Below are positions 1 to 7,880 of a DNA stretch of 64,000 bases, piece after piece. This DNA comes from Tellurirhabdus rosea. GTDB taxonomy: Bacteria; Bacteroidota; Bacteroidia; Cytophagales; Spirosomataceae. Made by a program: the position numbers and the translations under genes. The notes beneath the pieces are model-generated. The model was not told the origin of the DNA and did no database searches. It saw nothing but the letters and a program-made list of their open reading frames with translations. How positions within the stretch are numbered: the stretch's first letter is position 1; every line of letters begins with the position of its first letter. The stretch is from the NCBI RefSeq assembly GCF_026278345.1, contig NZ_CP111085.1:1190001-1254000 (forward strand), written 5' to 3'.

Positions 1-194
1 CAGACCGGCTTGCTCATGTCGAGCGGAAGGGGTCCGGGCGTGGCGGCGGTGGCCGGAGCTTCGGGCGAAACAAGTTCAGTCGTCGCGGCAGGTTCCGGCG
101 TGATTACCGTCTTCGCGACACCCCGCCGCGGTGTTTGGTTCACTGGGGTTACCTCTTCCGAAAGGTTGTCGGTGGTGCTTTTGCGCTTTGCCAT
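1..194 (-). CDS. N-terminal fragment of a gene downstream of maltokinase (probable glycogen branching enzyme or trehalose synthase)
   Basis: The frame starts with ATG at 194 and runs off the left edge, so only about 64 residues are visible. They begin MAKRKSTTDNLSEEV and continue as a low-complexity stretch rich in Pro, Ala and Thr, which looks like a flexible N-terminal extension rather than a catalytic domain. It lies 55 bases downstream of the maltokinase stop on the same strand, so co-transcription is likely. In GlgE-pathway clusters the usual partners of maltokinase and GlgE are the branching enzyme GlgB and trehalose synthase TreS, so one of these is expected. The visible sequence alone does not decide between them. 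Confidence 0.55.
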   Translation of the reverse strand, partial: MAKRKSTTDNLSEEVTPVNQTPRRGVAKTVITPEPAATTELVSPEAPATAATPGPLPLDMSKPV

Positions 195-249
195 AGGCTA
201 ATTGTCAATAAATTCCTGCAAATTATATGGTCAGGTCAGAAAAACGAAG

Positions 250-1902
250 TTACGCTTTTTTGGTCTGCAGCAGTCCGGTGGGCAGCCCTCGGCCTTCGTT
301 GGTCAGATTTCCGTCGGCAATCCGGATTTTTTCAATCTCCCGAATCACGTCCACAATGCCTTTCAGCGGAATCTTTACCCAGTGCGGACGATAACTGATT
401 TCGTAACCCAGTTCGTATACTGCCTTTTCCAATAAGTAAATCAGGAGCAAAAAGTTTATTTCGGCGTTGTCTTTGAACAAGGGATGCGGACTCCCGATGG
501 TTTCCAGATACGCATCCATAAACGTATCCCGGATGAGTTTGAACCAGCGGTCGGACACCCGCTGCAACTGGTCCGCCTCGATTCCGGCGGTTTCGGCGCT
601 GCCAAACAGCTTGGCACTCACGGCGTAATGATACGACCGGACCATGCCCGCCACGTCTTTCAGCGGCGAATGTTTGATTTTCCGCTCGGTGATGCTGCTT
701 TCCGGTTCGCCTTCAAAATCAATGATGACAAAATCGTTCTGCGTAGCCAGGACTTGCCCCAGGTGGTAATCGCCGTGAATGCGGATGCGCAGGGACTCGA
801 TCGGGCGACAGCGGAAATCGGCCACGAAATCATCAATGAGTTCTTTGGCTTCCATAAACACCCAGGCCAGCCGCTGGGCGAGCGGGTCGAGGCGAGTGTA
901 ATTGTCGATCAGCAGGTTGTAGCGGCCTTCGAGCAGGTGTTCGATGCGGCCGATGATAAACTCCCGGTATTCGTCGGTGAACGGCTCCGGGGCAAACTCC
1001 GGACCGGCATGCTGGTTGTAGAGGGCGCAGTGCAGTTCGCCCGTCCGCTGGCCCAGCAGCTCGACCATGTCGAACACCTCCTCCCGAATGGAGAACATCC
1101 GCTGCGGCACCTGGTAAAGAAAATCGTTGAGGTAATCGCCCGTCAGGTCCCAGCTGTCTTTCCGGTTTTCGACCATGAGCTGCATCATCACGAGCGTCAC
1201 GTCGGGGGCACCTTCCTGCTTCAGCACTACGCTGCCGGCATAGGCCGGAATATGGTCAAAATTGCTGTGTTCGGTGATAAAACTGACCGTTTCGACCTCC
1301 GGGTTGGTCTCGCTGAACAGCTTCCGGTACAGCTTCACAAAATATTTATTCCCGAAAACCAGCGCCGAATTGCTGGAATCGACGGGCAGCACGCGACTCG
1401 GCAGCCGGGTGTTCAGGTCCTCTTCTGCCAGACCGCGCCCGCGCAGGAACTGCAGATCGCCATCCGGCCCGGCCAGCGTATGCTGCGAAGCCATGAAGCC
1501 GTAGAGCATTTCGCGGAAGCGTTCATCGTACATCGCATCGATCAGCAGCCCGCGCCCGTTGCCCAGCTTTACCTTCGCCATGATGCCTTTGGGCGGAATA
1601 TCGCGCGCTTCCGGCTGGTCGCTTTCCAGCAGCCCCAGCGGCAGCAGGTAGTTTTCGGCATCCCCTTCGGAATACTCCACCCCAAGAATGGTCAGGTACG
1701 CTACGGACGACCCTACCGGCACGGGGTGAATCTGCCGCAACTGGAACCGGATAGGCTGGCGGGCCTTCCCGGCAAACCAGCGACAGGTATTCACGTAAGG
1801 CGGCAAAACCTCCGTTTCCAGGCGCTGAATCAATTCTGCTTTATTTTTTATGTCTTCCCAATCCGGGAGATTCGCCAGATTGAGGACGGCTGCTTCAGTC
1901 AT
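250..1902 (-). CDS. Maltokinase (GlgE pathway; Pep2/Mak-like)
   Basis: The 550-residue protein is predicted to phosphorylate maltose to maltose-1-phosphate, the substrate of GlgE, in the cytoplasm. The C-terminal half has an aminoglycoside-phosphotransferase-like kinase fold: a catalytic loop IHGDYHLGQ (Asp near 378) and a metal-binding segment IDFEGEP (Asp near 395), both typical of maltokinases. The N-terminal part contains the NTCRWFAGK region seen in stand-alone maltokinases and in the kinase half of TreS fusions. It is somewhat longer than the roughly 450 residues of actinobacterial Pep2. glgE lies upstream on the same strand, but a terminator-like hairpin at 2021-2051 separates them, and a perfect palindrome sits 21 bases before the ATG, so it may have its own promoter. 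Confidence 0.85.
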   Translation of the reverse strand: MTEAAVLNLANLPDWEDIKNKAELIQRLETEVLPPYVNTCRWFAGKARQPIRFQLRQIHPVPVGSSVAYLTILGVEYSEGDAENYLLPLGLLESDQPEARDIPPKGIMAKVKLGNGRGLLIDAMYDERFREMLYGFMASQHTLAGPDGDLQFLRGRGLAEEDLNTRLPSRVLPVDSSNSALVFGNKYFVKLYRKLFSETNPEVETVSFITEHSNFDHIPAYAGSVVLKQEGAPDVTLVMMQLMVENRKDSWDLTGDYLNDFLYQVPQRMFSIREEVFDMVELLGQRTGELHCALYNQHAGPEFAPEPFTDEYREFIIGRIEHLLEGRYNLLIDNYTRLDPLAQRLAWVFMEAKELIDDFVADFRCRPIESLRIRIHGDYHLGQVLATQNDFVIIDFEGEPESSITERKIKHSPLKDVAGMVRSYHYAVSAKLFGSAETAGIEADQLQRVSDRWFKLIRDTFMDAYLETIGSPHPLFKDNAEINFLLLIYLLEKAVYELGYEISYRPHWVKIPLKGIVDVIREIEKIRIADGNLTNEGRGLPTGLLQTKKA

Positions 1903-1922
1903 ACGGATGCTGAGTGATTAGG

Positions 1923-1940
1923 TACAGGGTTAACCCTGTA
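1923..1940. promoter_or_regulatory. Perfect 18-bp palindrome upstream of maltokinase
   Basis: TACAGGGTTAACCCTGTA is a perfect inverted repeat centred on TTAA, 21 bases upstream of the maltokinase ATG and downstream of the glgE terminator. Its position suits an operator for a sugar-responsive repressor. It could instead be a relative of the TTAA-centred palindromic repeats found in the polyamine locus of this window. Only the symmetry is directly seen. Confidence 0.4.
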
Positions 1941-2020
1941 ATAATACAAAGTGATTGGGGAGATAAGCCAAAAGACGGCAAAAAAAGCAGAAGACGAGGG
2001 AATGGTTAGGTGGGAGCAGC

Positions 2021-2051
2021 AAAAAGCGGCATCCGAAAGACCGGATGCCGC
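2021..2051 (-). terminator. Rho-independent terminator after glgE
   Basis: Arms GCGGCATCCG (2026-2035) and CGGATGCCGC (2042-2051) pair perfectly around a 6-base loop. Read on the minus strand the stem is followed by five T residues (2025-2021). It sits 9 bases past the glgE stop, so glgE transcription should at least partly end before maltokinase. Confidence 0.75.
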
Positions 2052-2059
2052 CCGAACGC

Positions 2060-4057
2060 TTAAAATTCAATCTTGAAGAGGTGCATGGGCAGAACGTACG
2101 GGTCCAGTTCGACGTAATTCCACTCGCCGCGCCAGGTGTACTCGGCCCCCGTCAGCAGATCGCGGACGGTATAGGGCTGGTCGTCGCGGAGGCCCAGCTG
2201 CCAGATCGGCACCTGCACCATCGCCGCCCGGCGGTTGTAGGCGTCGGTATTGACCACGGCCAGCACCCGGTTTTCGCCCGTTACTTTCAGGTAGCCCATC
2301 AGAAAATCGTCGTCGATGCGGCAGAACGTCAGGTTGTTGGTTTTTTGCAACGCGGCATTTTCCTTCCGGAGCCGGTTCACCAGCGTGATCAGGTACGTCA
2401 GTTTGTTGGTCCGGTTCCAGTCCCAGTGCCGGATTTCGTATTTTTCCGAATTCAGAAACTCTTCCTTGCCGGGAATCGGCACATGCTCCATCAGCTCGAA
2501 GGAAGGTCCGAAAATTCCGTAGTTGGACGAGAGCGTCGCGGCCATGAAATACCGGATCAGAAACTGCGGCTCGTGCCCGGACTGGAGGATGTACGGGTTG
2601 ATGTCGTGCGTGGTCGGCCAGAAATTCGGGCGGTAATAGTGCCGCATCTCGCTCTGGGTCAGCTCGGTCAGGTATTCCTGAAGTTCGTGCTTGTTGTTCC
2701 GCCAGGTGTAATACGTGTACGACTGCGCAAAGCCCAGTTTCGCCAGTTGCTGCATCACCTTCGGCTTGGTGAAGGCTTCCGACAGAAAAATCATGTCCGG
2801 ATATTCGCGTCGCACCTCGGCAATGACCCATTCCCAGAACGAGTAAGGCTTGGTGTGGGGATTGTCCACCCGAATCATGCGCACGCCCCACGACGCCCAG
2901 GTCGTGATCACCTGCCGCAGTTCTTCCCAAAGGCTCGGCCAGTTGCTGTTTTCGAAGTAAACCGGGTAAATGTCCTGGTACTTTTTGGGCGGGTTTTCGG
3001 CGTACTGGATGGTGCCGTCGGGCCGGTGTTTGAACCATTCGGGATGGTCTTTGGCCCACGGATGGTCGGGCGAGCACTGAATCGCCAGGTCCATCGCCAC
3101 TTCCATGTCGTAGTTTTTGCAGATTTCGATCAGGTGCCGGAAGTCCTCCAGCGTCCCCAGCTCGGGGTGAATGGCCGTGTGGCCGCCCAGCTCGGAACCG
3201 ATGCCGTAGGGCACACCCGGTTCGCCCGGCTGCGAGATGACGTTGTTGTTTTTCCCCTTCCGGAACTGGTGCCCGATGGGGTGAATGGGCGGCAGGTACA
3301 GCACATCGAAGCCCATCGACGCCAGCCGGGGCAGCAGCCGTTCGACATCCTTGAACGTGCCATGACGGCCCGGCTCCTCGGACGCCGACCGCGGAAAGAG
3401 GCAGTACCAGGTGCTGAACCCGGCCCGGACCCGATCCACGTCCACCTCCAGTTCGCGGTGGTAGCGCGTCGGGTGCTGGCGCTCGGGGTATTGATTCAGA
3501 AAATGGACAAACTGCGGACTCAGCGCCTGCCCGATGGCTTCGTCGTAGCGGGACTCGTCCCGGAACAGGGCCGTCATGTATTCCAGCGCCTGCCGGGCCT
3601 CCCCTTCTGCCCGGGCGGCCATGCCCTCGACCAGAACCGCCCCGGCCAGCAGTTCGCTGGTGATCCGCTGCCCGTCCCTGATTTTGAGTTCAATTTCGTG
3701 CCGCCAGGAAGCGAGGTGGTCCACCCAGGCTTCGATGGTGTACCGATACCGGCCCTGGGTTTCGACCGGAAAAGAAGCCGTCCACCGATCGTTGATGATC
3801 AGTTGCATCGGCACTTCCTGCCAGGCGTCGGCTTCGGCGGCTTTATACAGAAGACGGGCGGCAATCTTGTCATGCCCGTCGGTAATGATATCGGCTTCTA
3901 CGGTGATGACCTCACCGGGAACCGCCTTGATGGGAAACCGACCGCCGTCCACCTCCGGACTTACCCGTTCGATGACCGTGCGCGCCTGCCCGTCGAGCTG
4001 GGCTGGTATTCTCACCACGCGGCTTTTCTCGTTCTGCGTCTTTACTGACCTTTTCAT
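2060..4057 (-). CDS. glgE: Alpha-1,4-glucan:maltose-1-phosphate maltosyltransferase
   Basis: The 665-residue GH13 enzyme extends alpha-1,4-glucan by transferring maltosyl units from maltose-1-phosphate. The N-terminal 130 residues form the family beta-sandwich domain. The barrel contains VLYLPPIHPIG (253-262), AMDLAIQCSPDHPW (321-334), MIRVDNPHTKP with the predicted nucleophile Asp398, and FLSEAFTKP with the acid/base Glu427. These positions are close to those of characterised actinobacterial GlgE. Length is normal. With the maltokinase gene downstream it makes a GlgE route of glycogen-like glucan synthesis, and GlgX at 37155 could debranch the product. The ATG at 4057 follows an AT-rich divergent region and begins a plausible KR-rich N terminus. 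Confidence 0.95.
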   Translation of the reverse strand: MKRSVKTQNEKSRVVRIPAQLDGQARTVIERVSPEVDGGRFPIKAVPGEVITVEADIITDGHDKIAARLLYKAAEADAWQEVPMQLIINDRWTASFPVETQGRYRYTIEAWVDHLASWRHEIELKIRDGQRITSELLAGAVLVEGMAARAEGEARQALEYMTALFRDESRYDEAIGQALSPQFVHFLNQYPERQHPTRYHRELEVDVDRVRAGFSTWYCLFPRSASEEPGRHGTFKDVERLLPRLASMGFDVLYLPPIHPIGHQFRKGKNNNVISQPGEPGVPYGIGSELGGHTAIHPELGTLEDFRHLIEICKNYDMEVAMDLAIQCSPDHPWAKDHPEWFKHRPDGTIQYAENPPKKYQDIYPVYFENSNWPSLWEELRQVITTWASWGVRMIRVDNPHTKPYSFWEWVIAEVRREYPDMIFLSEAFTKPKVMQQLAKLGFAQSYTYYTWRNNKHELQEYLTELTQSEMRHYYRPNFWPTTHDINPYILQSGHEPQFLIRYFMAATLSSNYGIFGPSFELMEHVPIPGKEEFLNSEKYEIRHWDWNRTNKLTYLITLVNRLRKENAALQKTNNLTFCRIDDDFLMGYLKVTGENRVLAVVNTDAYNRRAAMVQVPIWQLGLRDDQPYTVRDLLTGAEYTWRGEWNYVELDPYVLPMHLFKIEF

Positions 4058-4229
4058 AGTGCGGCAATAATACGAAAATCCAAAGTAAGCGGGTGCCCGG
4101 GCGGGATGAACCTTTTGATAAAATTACCGTCCGTTCACCCAGTCAAGGATTTGTACTTAAACTATTTGTTTTTATACTTATCCTTTATTTTCAGTAGTTC
4201 TACTCTACTTTCTTCGCGGCAACAACCTG

Positions 4230-4237
4230 TACCTTTG
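4230..4237 (+). promoter_or_regulatory. Possible -7 box upstream of the DUF6345-like gene
   Basis: TACCTTTG matches the Bacteroidota sigma-A -7 consensus TAnnTTTG, 91 bases before the ATG at 4329. No clear TTG -33 element was found at the expected distance, so the call is weak. The whole divergent gap 4058-4328 contains no other feature that I can support. Confidence 0.3.
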
Positions 4238-4328
4238 TCAGGTCTTTCTGCTCTGCCCCCGGAGACGGCTTTTGCGGCCAGTCTCTTGTTTTCTGCTCTT
4301 TTTTATCCACACTCAATCCTGATTCGTT

Positions 4329-5906
4329 ATGGAAAATGTCAGATTGCTGACCAACCAGAATCCGTTTGCCGCCGCGCAGCAACCCACCATCCTCGCCCCC
4401 CAGCTTGGCGGCTCCGACGACTGGTATGGAGCCTGTAGCATTGAAACCTTCCTGCCGGGCGTCGGTAATTTATTTGCAACTCACGAAGACGCCTACGGGT
4501 TTTTAGATTATCCAACCCGCTTCCGTACTGCCAACTTCTGGTACAAGGATGCCGCCGTCCAGTCCTGGATGTACGGCGAAACCTTCGACAACTATCTGGA
4601 CACGTTCGGCGCCGACGCCGTGACGGCTTTTTACCACTCGGGCCACGGCGGTATGGACGCCAACGGCGTGTTTTTCATGCCGATGGGCTCCGCCTGGGGC
4701 AGTGAAACCTGGGCCAATTCCAACCAGATGGCTCTGGGCAACGAGGAGGCCCGGTACGTTTTTCTGTCCACCTGCTTCTCGTTGCGGGTGCTGGAAGGCC
4801 ACAGTCCCATCCGGACGTGGTGGAACCGTTGCCTCGGTTTCCGGATGCTGTTCGGTTTTGAAACGGTGAGCGTCGACAATCCCAATTACGGAAAGTTTTT
4901 CTGGGAAGAATGGAACAAGAACAAGTCGCTGGGGCAGGCTTGGCTGGATGCCAGCTGGCGGATTTCGCACGGGCAGGCACCGTCTGTGGTCGCCGTGGGC
5001 GCCAACCAGGCGGAAGCCACCGACCGGCTTTACAACGAACGCTTCCTCAATCGCCAGGCGGTCACCCGCAACTGGTTCCAGTGGCGGTGGTACAACGCGC
5101 AGCGGGCCGCCGGGACCGCGCTGGCCATGAACCGCATTCCGGAGAAGCTGTCGAAACTCGAATTTGCGCCCATGATCGGCCGCACGGACGGGGCGCAGGA
5201 AATGGCCTACCAGTTGGGTTTCACCCGCGACAGCTTCAACAACGTCGGCATCGACCCGGCCGGGAATCTGATCGTTGAATCGGAAGGCCGCCGCGCCTTT
5301 ATCGGCTCGGACGGACGGCGGGAGTTTTTGCTGAAATCCATCAACACCGAAAACCGGAAGGCGATCTCCGTTGACCGGGCCATCGACATCGCCCAGAAGG
5401 CCCTTAACGACCTTAACCTCACTTCCCGCCAGCAGCTCAGCGTCGATACCTACCGGGTTGGCTATACCTGCGGCGGAACGCAGGAAGGCTCCGGGAAGAT
5501 GGACAAGGAGTACGCCACGGACATCACGGTCCTCTTCCGGCCGGTCATTGAGGGCGTTTCCAACGTGAACCACGACCACGGCAACTTCAGCGTCACGGTG
5601 GACAACGACGGCAGCATCACGACCATCCGCGACACCACCCGGCCCGTGGAAAACATTCGGGAAGCCAAGCTCTACAACGGCCCGCGCACGACCAAGCCCA
5701 ATACGGATGTCGAAAAAATGCTGAAAACGGCCGCCAAAGGGCGCTACGGCAAAAGCCGGATCACGCTGCTTTCGGATACCGTCCGGGTGGGTTACGATTA
5801 TTCCGGCAAAAGCGGCAATCTGGTCGCTCAGGGCACCTTCGAGGCGGATTTCGGACAGAACATCCGGAAACAGTTCATCATCCGGGTTCCGATTCCCGTA
5901 GCGTAA
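4329..5906 (+). CDS. DUF6345-like protein with caspase-type His/Cys motifs
   Basis: This 525-residue protein has no signal peptide or membrane segment and so appears cytoplasmic. The N-terminal region (about 30-245) carries AFYHSGHGG (100-108, candidate His106) and VFLSTCFS (144-151, candidate Cys149). The spacing of HxGHG and a strand-ending Cys resembles the catalytic pair of caspase-like (clan CD) peptidases, and the layout recalls DUF6345 domains. Residues from about 280 to 525 form a separate beta-rich part with two related segments, each containing a VGY(T/D) strand, possibly a PepSY/YcdB-like or substrate-binding module. The next plus-strand genes are a subtilase and an I9-like inhibitor, suggesting a proteolytic unit. 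Peptidase activity is an inference from motifs only. Confidence 0.6.
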   Translation: MENVRLLTNQNPFAAAQQPTILAPQLGGSDDWYGACSIETFLPGVGNLFATHEDAYGFLDYPTRFRTANFWYKDAAVQSWMYGETFDNYLDTFGADAVTAFYHSGHGGMDANGVFFMPMGSAWGSETWANSNQMALGNEEARYVFLSTCFSLRVLEGHSPIRTWWNRCLGFRMLFGFETVSVDNPNYGKFFWEEWNKNKSLGQAWLDASWRISHGQAPSVVAVGANQAEATDRLYNERFLNRQAVTRNWFQWRWYNAQRAAGTALAMNRIPEKLSKLEFAPMIGRTDGAQEMAYQLGFTRDSFNNVGIDPAGNLIVESEGRRAFIGSDGRREFLLKSINTENRKAISVDRAIDIAQKALNDLNLTSRQQLSVDTYRVGYTCGGTQEGSGKMDKEYATDITVLFRPVIEGVSNVNHDHGNFSVTVDNDGSITTIRDTTRPVENIREAKLYNGPRTTKPNTDVEKMLKTAAKGRYGKSRITLLSDTVRVGYDYSGKSGNLVAQGTFEADFGQNIRKQFIIRVPIPVA

Positions 5907-5955
5907 TCCCAACGCAGGCAGCGCAGAAAGGCTTTTTCCCTTACCAATTTTCTCC

Positions 5956-6070
5956 GTGCCGGACACTGGACACCTGACGTTTGACTTTTGATAAAACATC
6001 CGGCCCTTCAGCGGCTCCATTGGATTTTAAACCCAAAAAAAGTCAAGCGTCGGGTGCCCGGCGTCCGGTC
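5956..6070. repeat. Long imperfect hairpin with heptamer-phased arms
   Basis: The left arm (about 5958-5989) and right arm (about 6035-6068) pair over roughly 32 bases with two true mismatches and several G-U pairs. The left arm has a 7-base rhythm (GGACACT, GGACACC, TGACGTT, TGACTTT). On the minus strand the right arm is preceded by a T run. It fills the gap between the DUF6345-like gene and the subtilase and belongs to the hairpin family described in the findings. It may weaken read-through between these two genes. Confidence 0.6.
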
Positions 6071-6100
6071 CTGAGACCACTCTAAATTCCACACACAAAC

Positions 6101-7480
6101 ATGGATCAGTCACCCAAAAAGTACGTCATCACGTACAGCAATCATACCTCCGCCAAAGAAGTCCTCAGCGACGTGCTGCACATCTCGACCAGCAGCATCG
6201 AGGACGGCATCAGCGTAATGGCCAGCGAACGGAGCATCACCGAGGCCGACGTGCTGCACTTCGACAATCTGGACGTGTCGGTAGCCACGCTGACCGACGA
6301 GCAGAAAGTCGAACTGGAACAGCGCGGCGATGTGCTGGAAGTCGTGGAAGATTTCGAAATGTACGCGCTCGACATGCCGGAAACGGATGGCGCCGCGCCA
6401 ATCCTTGACTCCGAAACGATTCTGGGCCTGCTGCCGCAAAGTAAAGATCAGATGAGCGGCGACCAGATGTACATGCTCGGGTTCAAGGCCGGTCAGAAAG
6501 CCGCTCAGGACAGTCTGGCCGAAAAAATCCGCGCGTTTCTGGAATTGCCCAACCTCCAGCCCGGCGACGTAAAAGACAAATTCCAGCCCGAGCAGCCGGT
6601 GCCGGCTCAGGCCGTTGCCCAGCCGATTCCGTGGCATATCCAGATGGTGAAAGCCCCGGCCGCGTGGCGGCGGGGCATCACCGGATTCGGCATTAAAGTG
6701 GCCGTGCTGGACACGGGCATTGCCAACCACACCGACCTGATTGTTTCGGGCGGCGCCTCGTTCATCTCGGGCGTGGCGAGCTTCAACGACGACAACGGAC
6801 ACGGGACGCACTGCGCCGGCATCATCGGCGCGCGCAACAACACGGTCGGGGTCGTCGGGGTGGCGCCACGCTGCAGCCTGTTTGCCGTGAAAGTGCTGAA
6901 CGCGGCCGGTTCGGGTCCGTTCAGCGGCATCGTGGCGGGTCTTGGCTGGGCGCTGGCCAATAAAATGGACGTTGTTTCGATGAGTCTGGGCGCGGTAATG
7001 CCCTGCCAGAACGCCCCGGCGGCCCTGGTGACGGCCATCAACCGGCTCCGCGCCGCGGGCTGTACGGTCGTGGCCGCGGCGGGAAACTCCTTCCTCGACC
7101 CGAATCCGCAGAACCGGCTGGTGAACGTTCCGGGCAGTATCCCCGGCGTCATTGCCGTGGCGGCGGTCGATCAGTCCGGTCAGGTGGCGACCTTCTCGTC
7201 GCGGGGCGGCGCCTGCAACCCGGTGACCCTCTCGGCTCCGGGCGTCAGCATCAATTCGACCTTCCATTCTCCGGCGAATTCGTACCGGGTGCTGTCGGGA
7301 ACGAGCATGGCCTGTCCGGCCGTGGCGGGGGCGGTTGCGCTCATCAAACAACGCTTCCCGGCTTTCACTCCGAGCCAGATCCGGACCAAACTGGTCAGCA
7401 CCACCTCCGATCTGGGCGTACCGGGCAACGACCCGGTGTATGGCTCCGGATTGCTCAACTGCGACGCTGCCACTCTTTAA
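6101..7480 (+). CDS. Subtilisin-like serine protease (S8 family) without signal peptide
   Basis: The 459-residue protein has a full S8 catalytic set: Asp204 in AVLDTGI, His234 in NGHGTHCAG, oxyanion Asn329 in AAAGNS and Ser402 in SGTSMACP. Residues 1-90 look like an I9-type propeptide/inhibitor domain (KKYVITYSN at the start, VLEVVEDFEMYAL at the end). Residues 91-175 form a linker with a GQKAAQDSLAEKIRAFLEL helix, unusual in secreted subtilases. No signal peptide is seen, so it is either cytoplasmic or exported in a non-classical way. It follows the caspase-like gene and precedes a free-standing I9-like protein that could restrain it. Family assignment is firm; the cellular role is unknown. 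Confidence 0.9.
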   Translation: MDQSPKKYVITYSNHTSAKEVLSDVLHISTSSIEDGISVMASERSITEADVLHFDNLDVSVATLTDEQKVELEQRGDVLEVVEDFEMYALDMPETDGAAPILDSETILGLLPQSKDQMSGDQMYMLGFKAGQKAAQDSLAEKIRAFLELPNLQPGDVKDKFQPEQPVPAQAVAQPIPWHIQMVKAPAAWRRGITGFGIKVAVLDTGIANHTDLIVSGGASFISGVASFNDDNGHGTHCAGIIGARNNTVGVVGVAPRCSLFAVKVLNAAGSGPFSGIVAGLGWALANKMDVVSMSLGAVMPCQNAPAALVTAINRLRAAGCTVVAAAGNSFLDPNPQNRLVNVPGSIPGVIAVAAVDQSGQVATFSSRGGACNPVTLSAPGVSINSTFHSPANSYRVLSGTSMACPAVAGAVALIKQRFPAFTPSQIRTKLVSTTSDLGVPGNDPVYGSGLLNCDAATL

Positions 7481-7496
7481 TTAATGTCAAAAAAAG

Positions 7497-7521
7497 CCCC
7501 GGCCGGACCGTCCGGCCGGGG
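7497..7521 (+). terminator. Very GC-rich perfect hairpin between protease and inhibitor genes
   Basis: CCCCGGCCGGA (7497-7507) and TCCGGCCGGGG (7511-7521) form an 11-bp perfect stem with a 3-base loop. No T run follows on the plus strand, although one lies on the minus-strand side. It may therefore act as a partial terminator or a 3'-end stabiliser for the protease message rather than a full stop, setting the protease to inhibitor ratio. That role is inferred. Confidence 0.5.
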
Positions 7522-7537
7522 TTAAACCCAAATCGTT

Positions 7538-7804
7538 ATGGCCACCTTATCTTCTGAATTCCAGCAACAGCTTGCCACCAATCCGGACGGTTTTTACACC
7601 GTCGTCATCACGCTGGGCCCCAACGCCGCCGAAACGGAAAGGACCATCCGGCGGCTCGCGGGTTCGGACAATGTTCAGCCTATCGAAGGACTGGAAGGTT
7701 TTTACAAAGCCACGTTATCGGGCCAGGACATCCTGCGGCTCAACGAGGACGCCCAGGTGCAGTCAATCGACCCGGACGATCAGGATTTCCACGCCCTGAA
7801 TTAA
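7538..7804 (+). CDS. Stand-alone I9-like propeptide inhibitor
   Basis: This 88-residue protein has no signal peptide and no protease domain. Its pattern fits the inhibitor I9 / subtilisin propeptide fold: strand FYTVVITL (18-25), helix AAETERTIRRLAG, strand around VQPIEGLEGFYKATL, helix SGQDILRLNED, and final strand VQSIDPDD. Free-standing I9 proteins such as yeast Pbi2 inhibit subtilases in trans. It starts 57 bases after the subtilase stop, across a strong hairpin, so it is the natural candidate inhibitor of that protease. It could alternatively act as a folding chaperone for it. The fold call comes from pattern only. Confidence 0.65.
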   Translation: MATLSSEFQQQLATNPDGFYTVVITLGPNAAETERTIRRLAGSDNVQPIEGLEGFYKATLSGQDILRLNEDAQVQSIDPDDQDFHALN

Positions 7805-7880
7805 CCAGAACCGGAAAAGCCAACCCTGGGTGGTGAACACGTCGTGACCCACCCATTGATTCAATGCCATTCGCTCAGTC

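Noticed and set aside
2045-4048. Very long open frame on the plus strand opposite glgE
   Set aside because: It is antisense to a clear GlgE with all catalytic motifs; its own translation has no domain and the His/Arg/Val-rich composition of GC-rich shadow frames.
4503-6020. 505-residue minus-strand frame opposite the DUF6345-like gene
   Set aside because: No motif, Val/Arg/Gly-rich composition, and it crosses the intergenic hairpin; the plus-strand protein has coherent motifs.
4329-7804. Known anti-phage defence system
   Set aside because: The caspase-like and subtilase genes have no reverse transcriptase, nucleotide cyclase, STAND NTPase or CRISPR partner beside them, so a defence role is not claimed.
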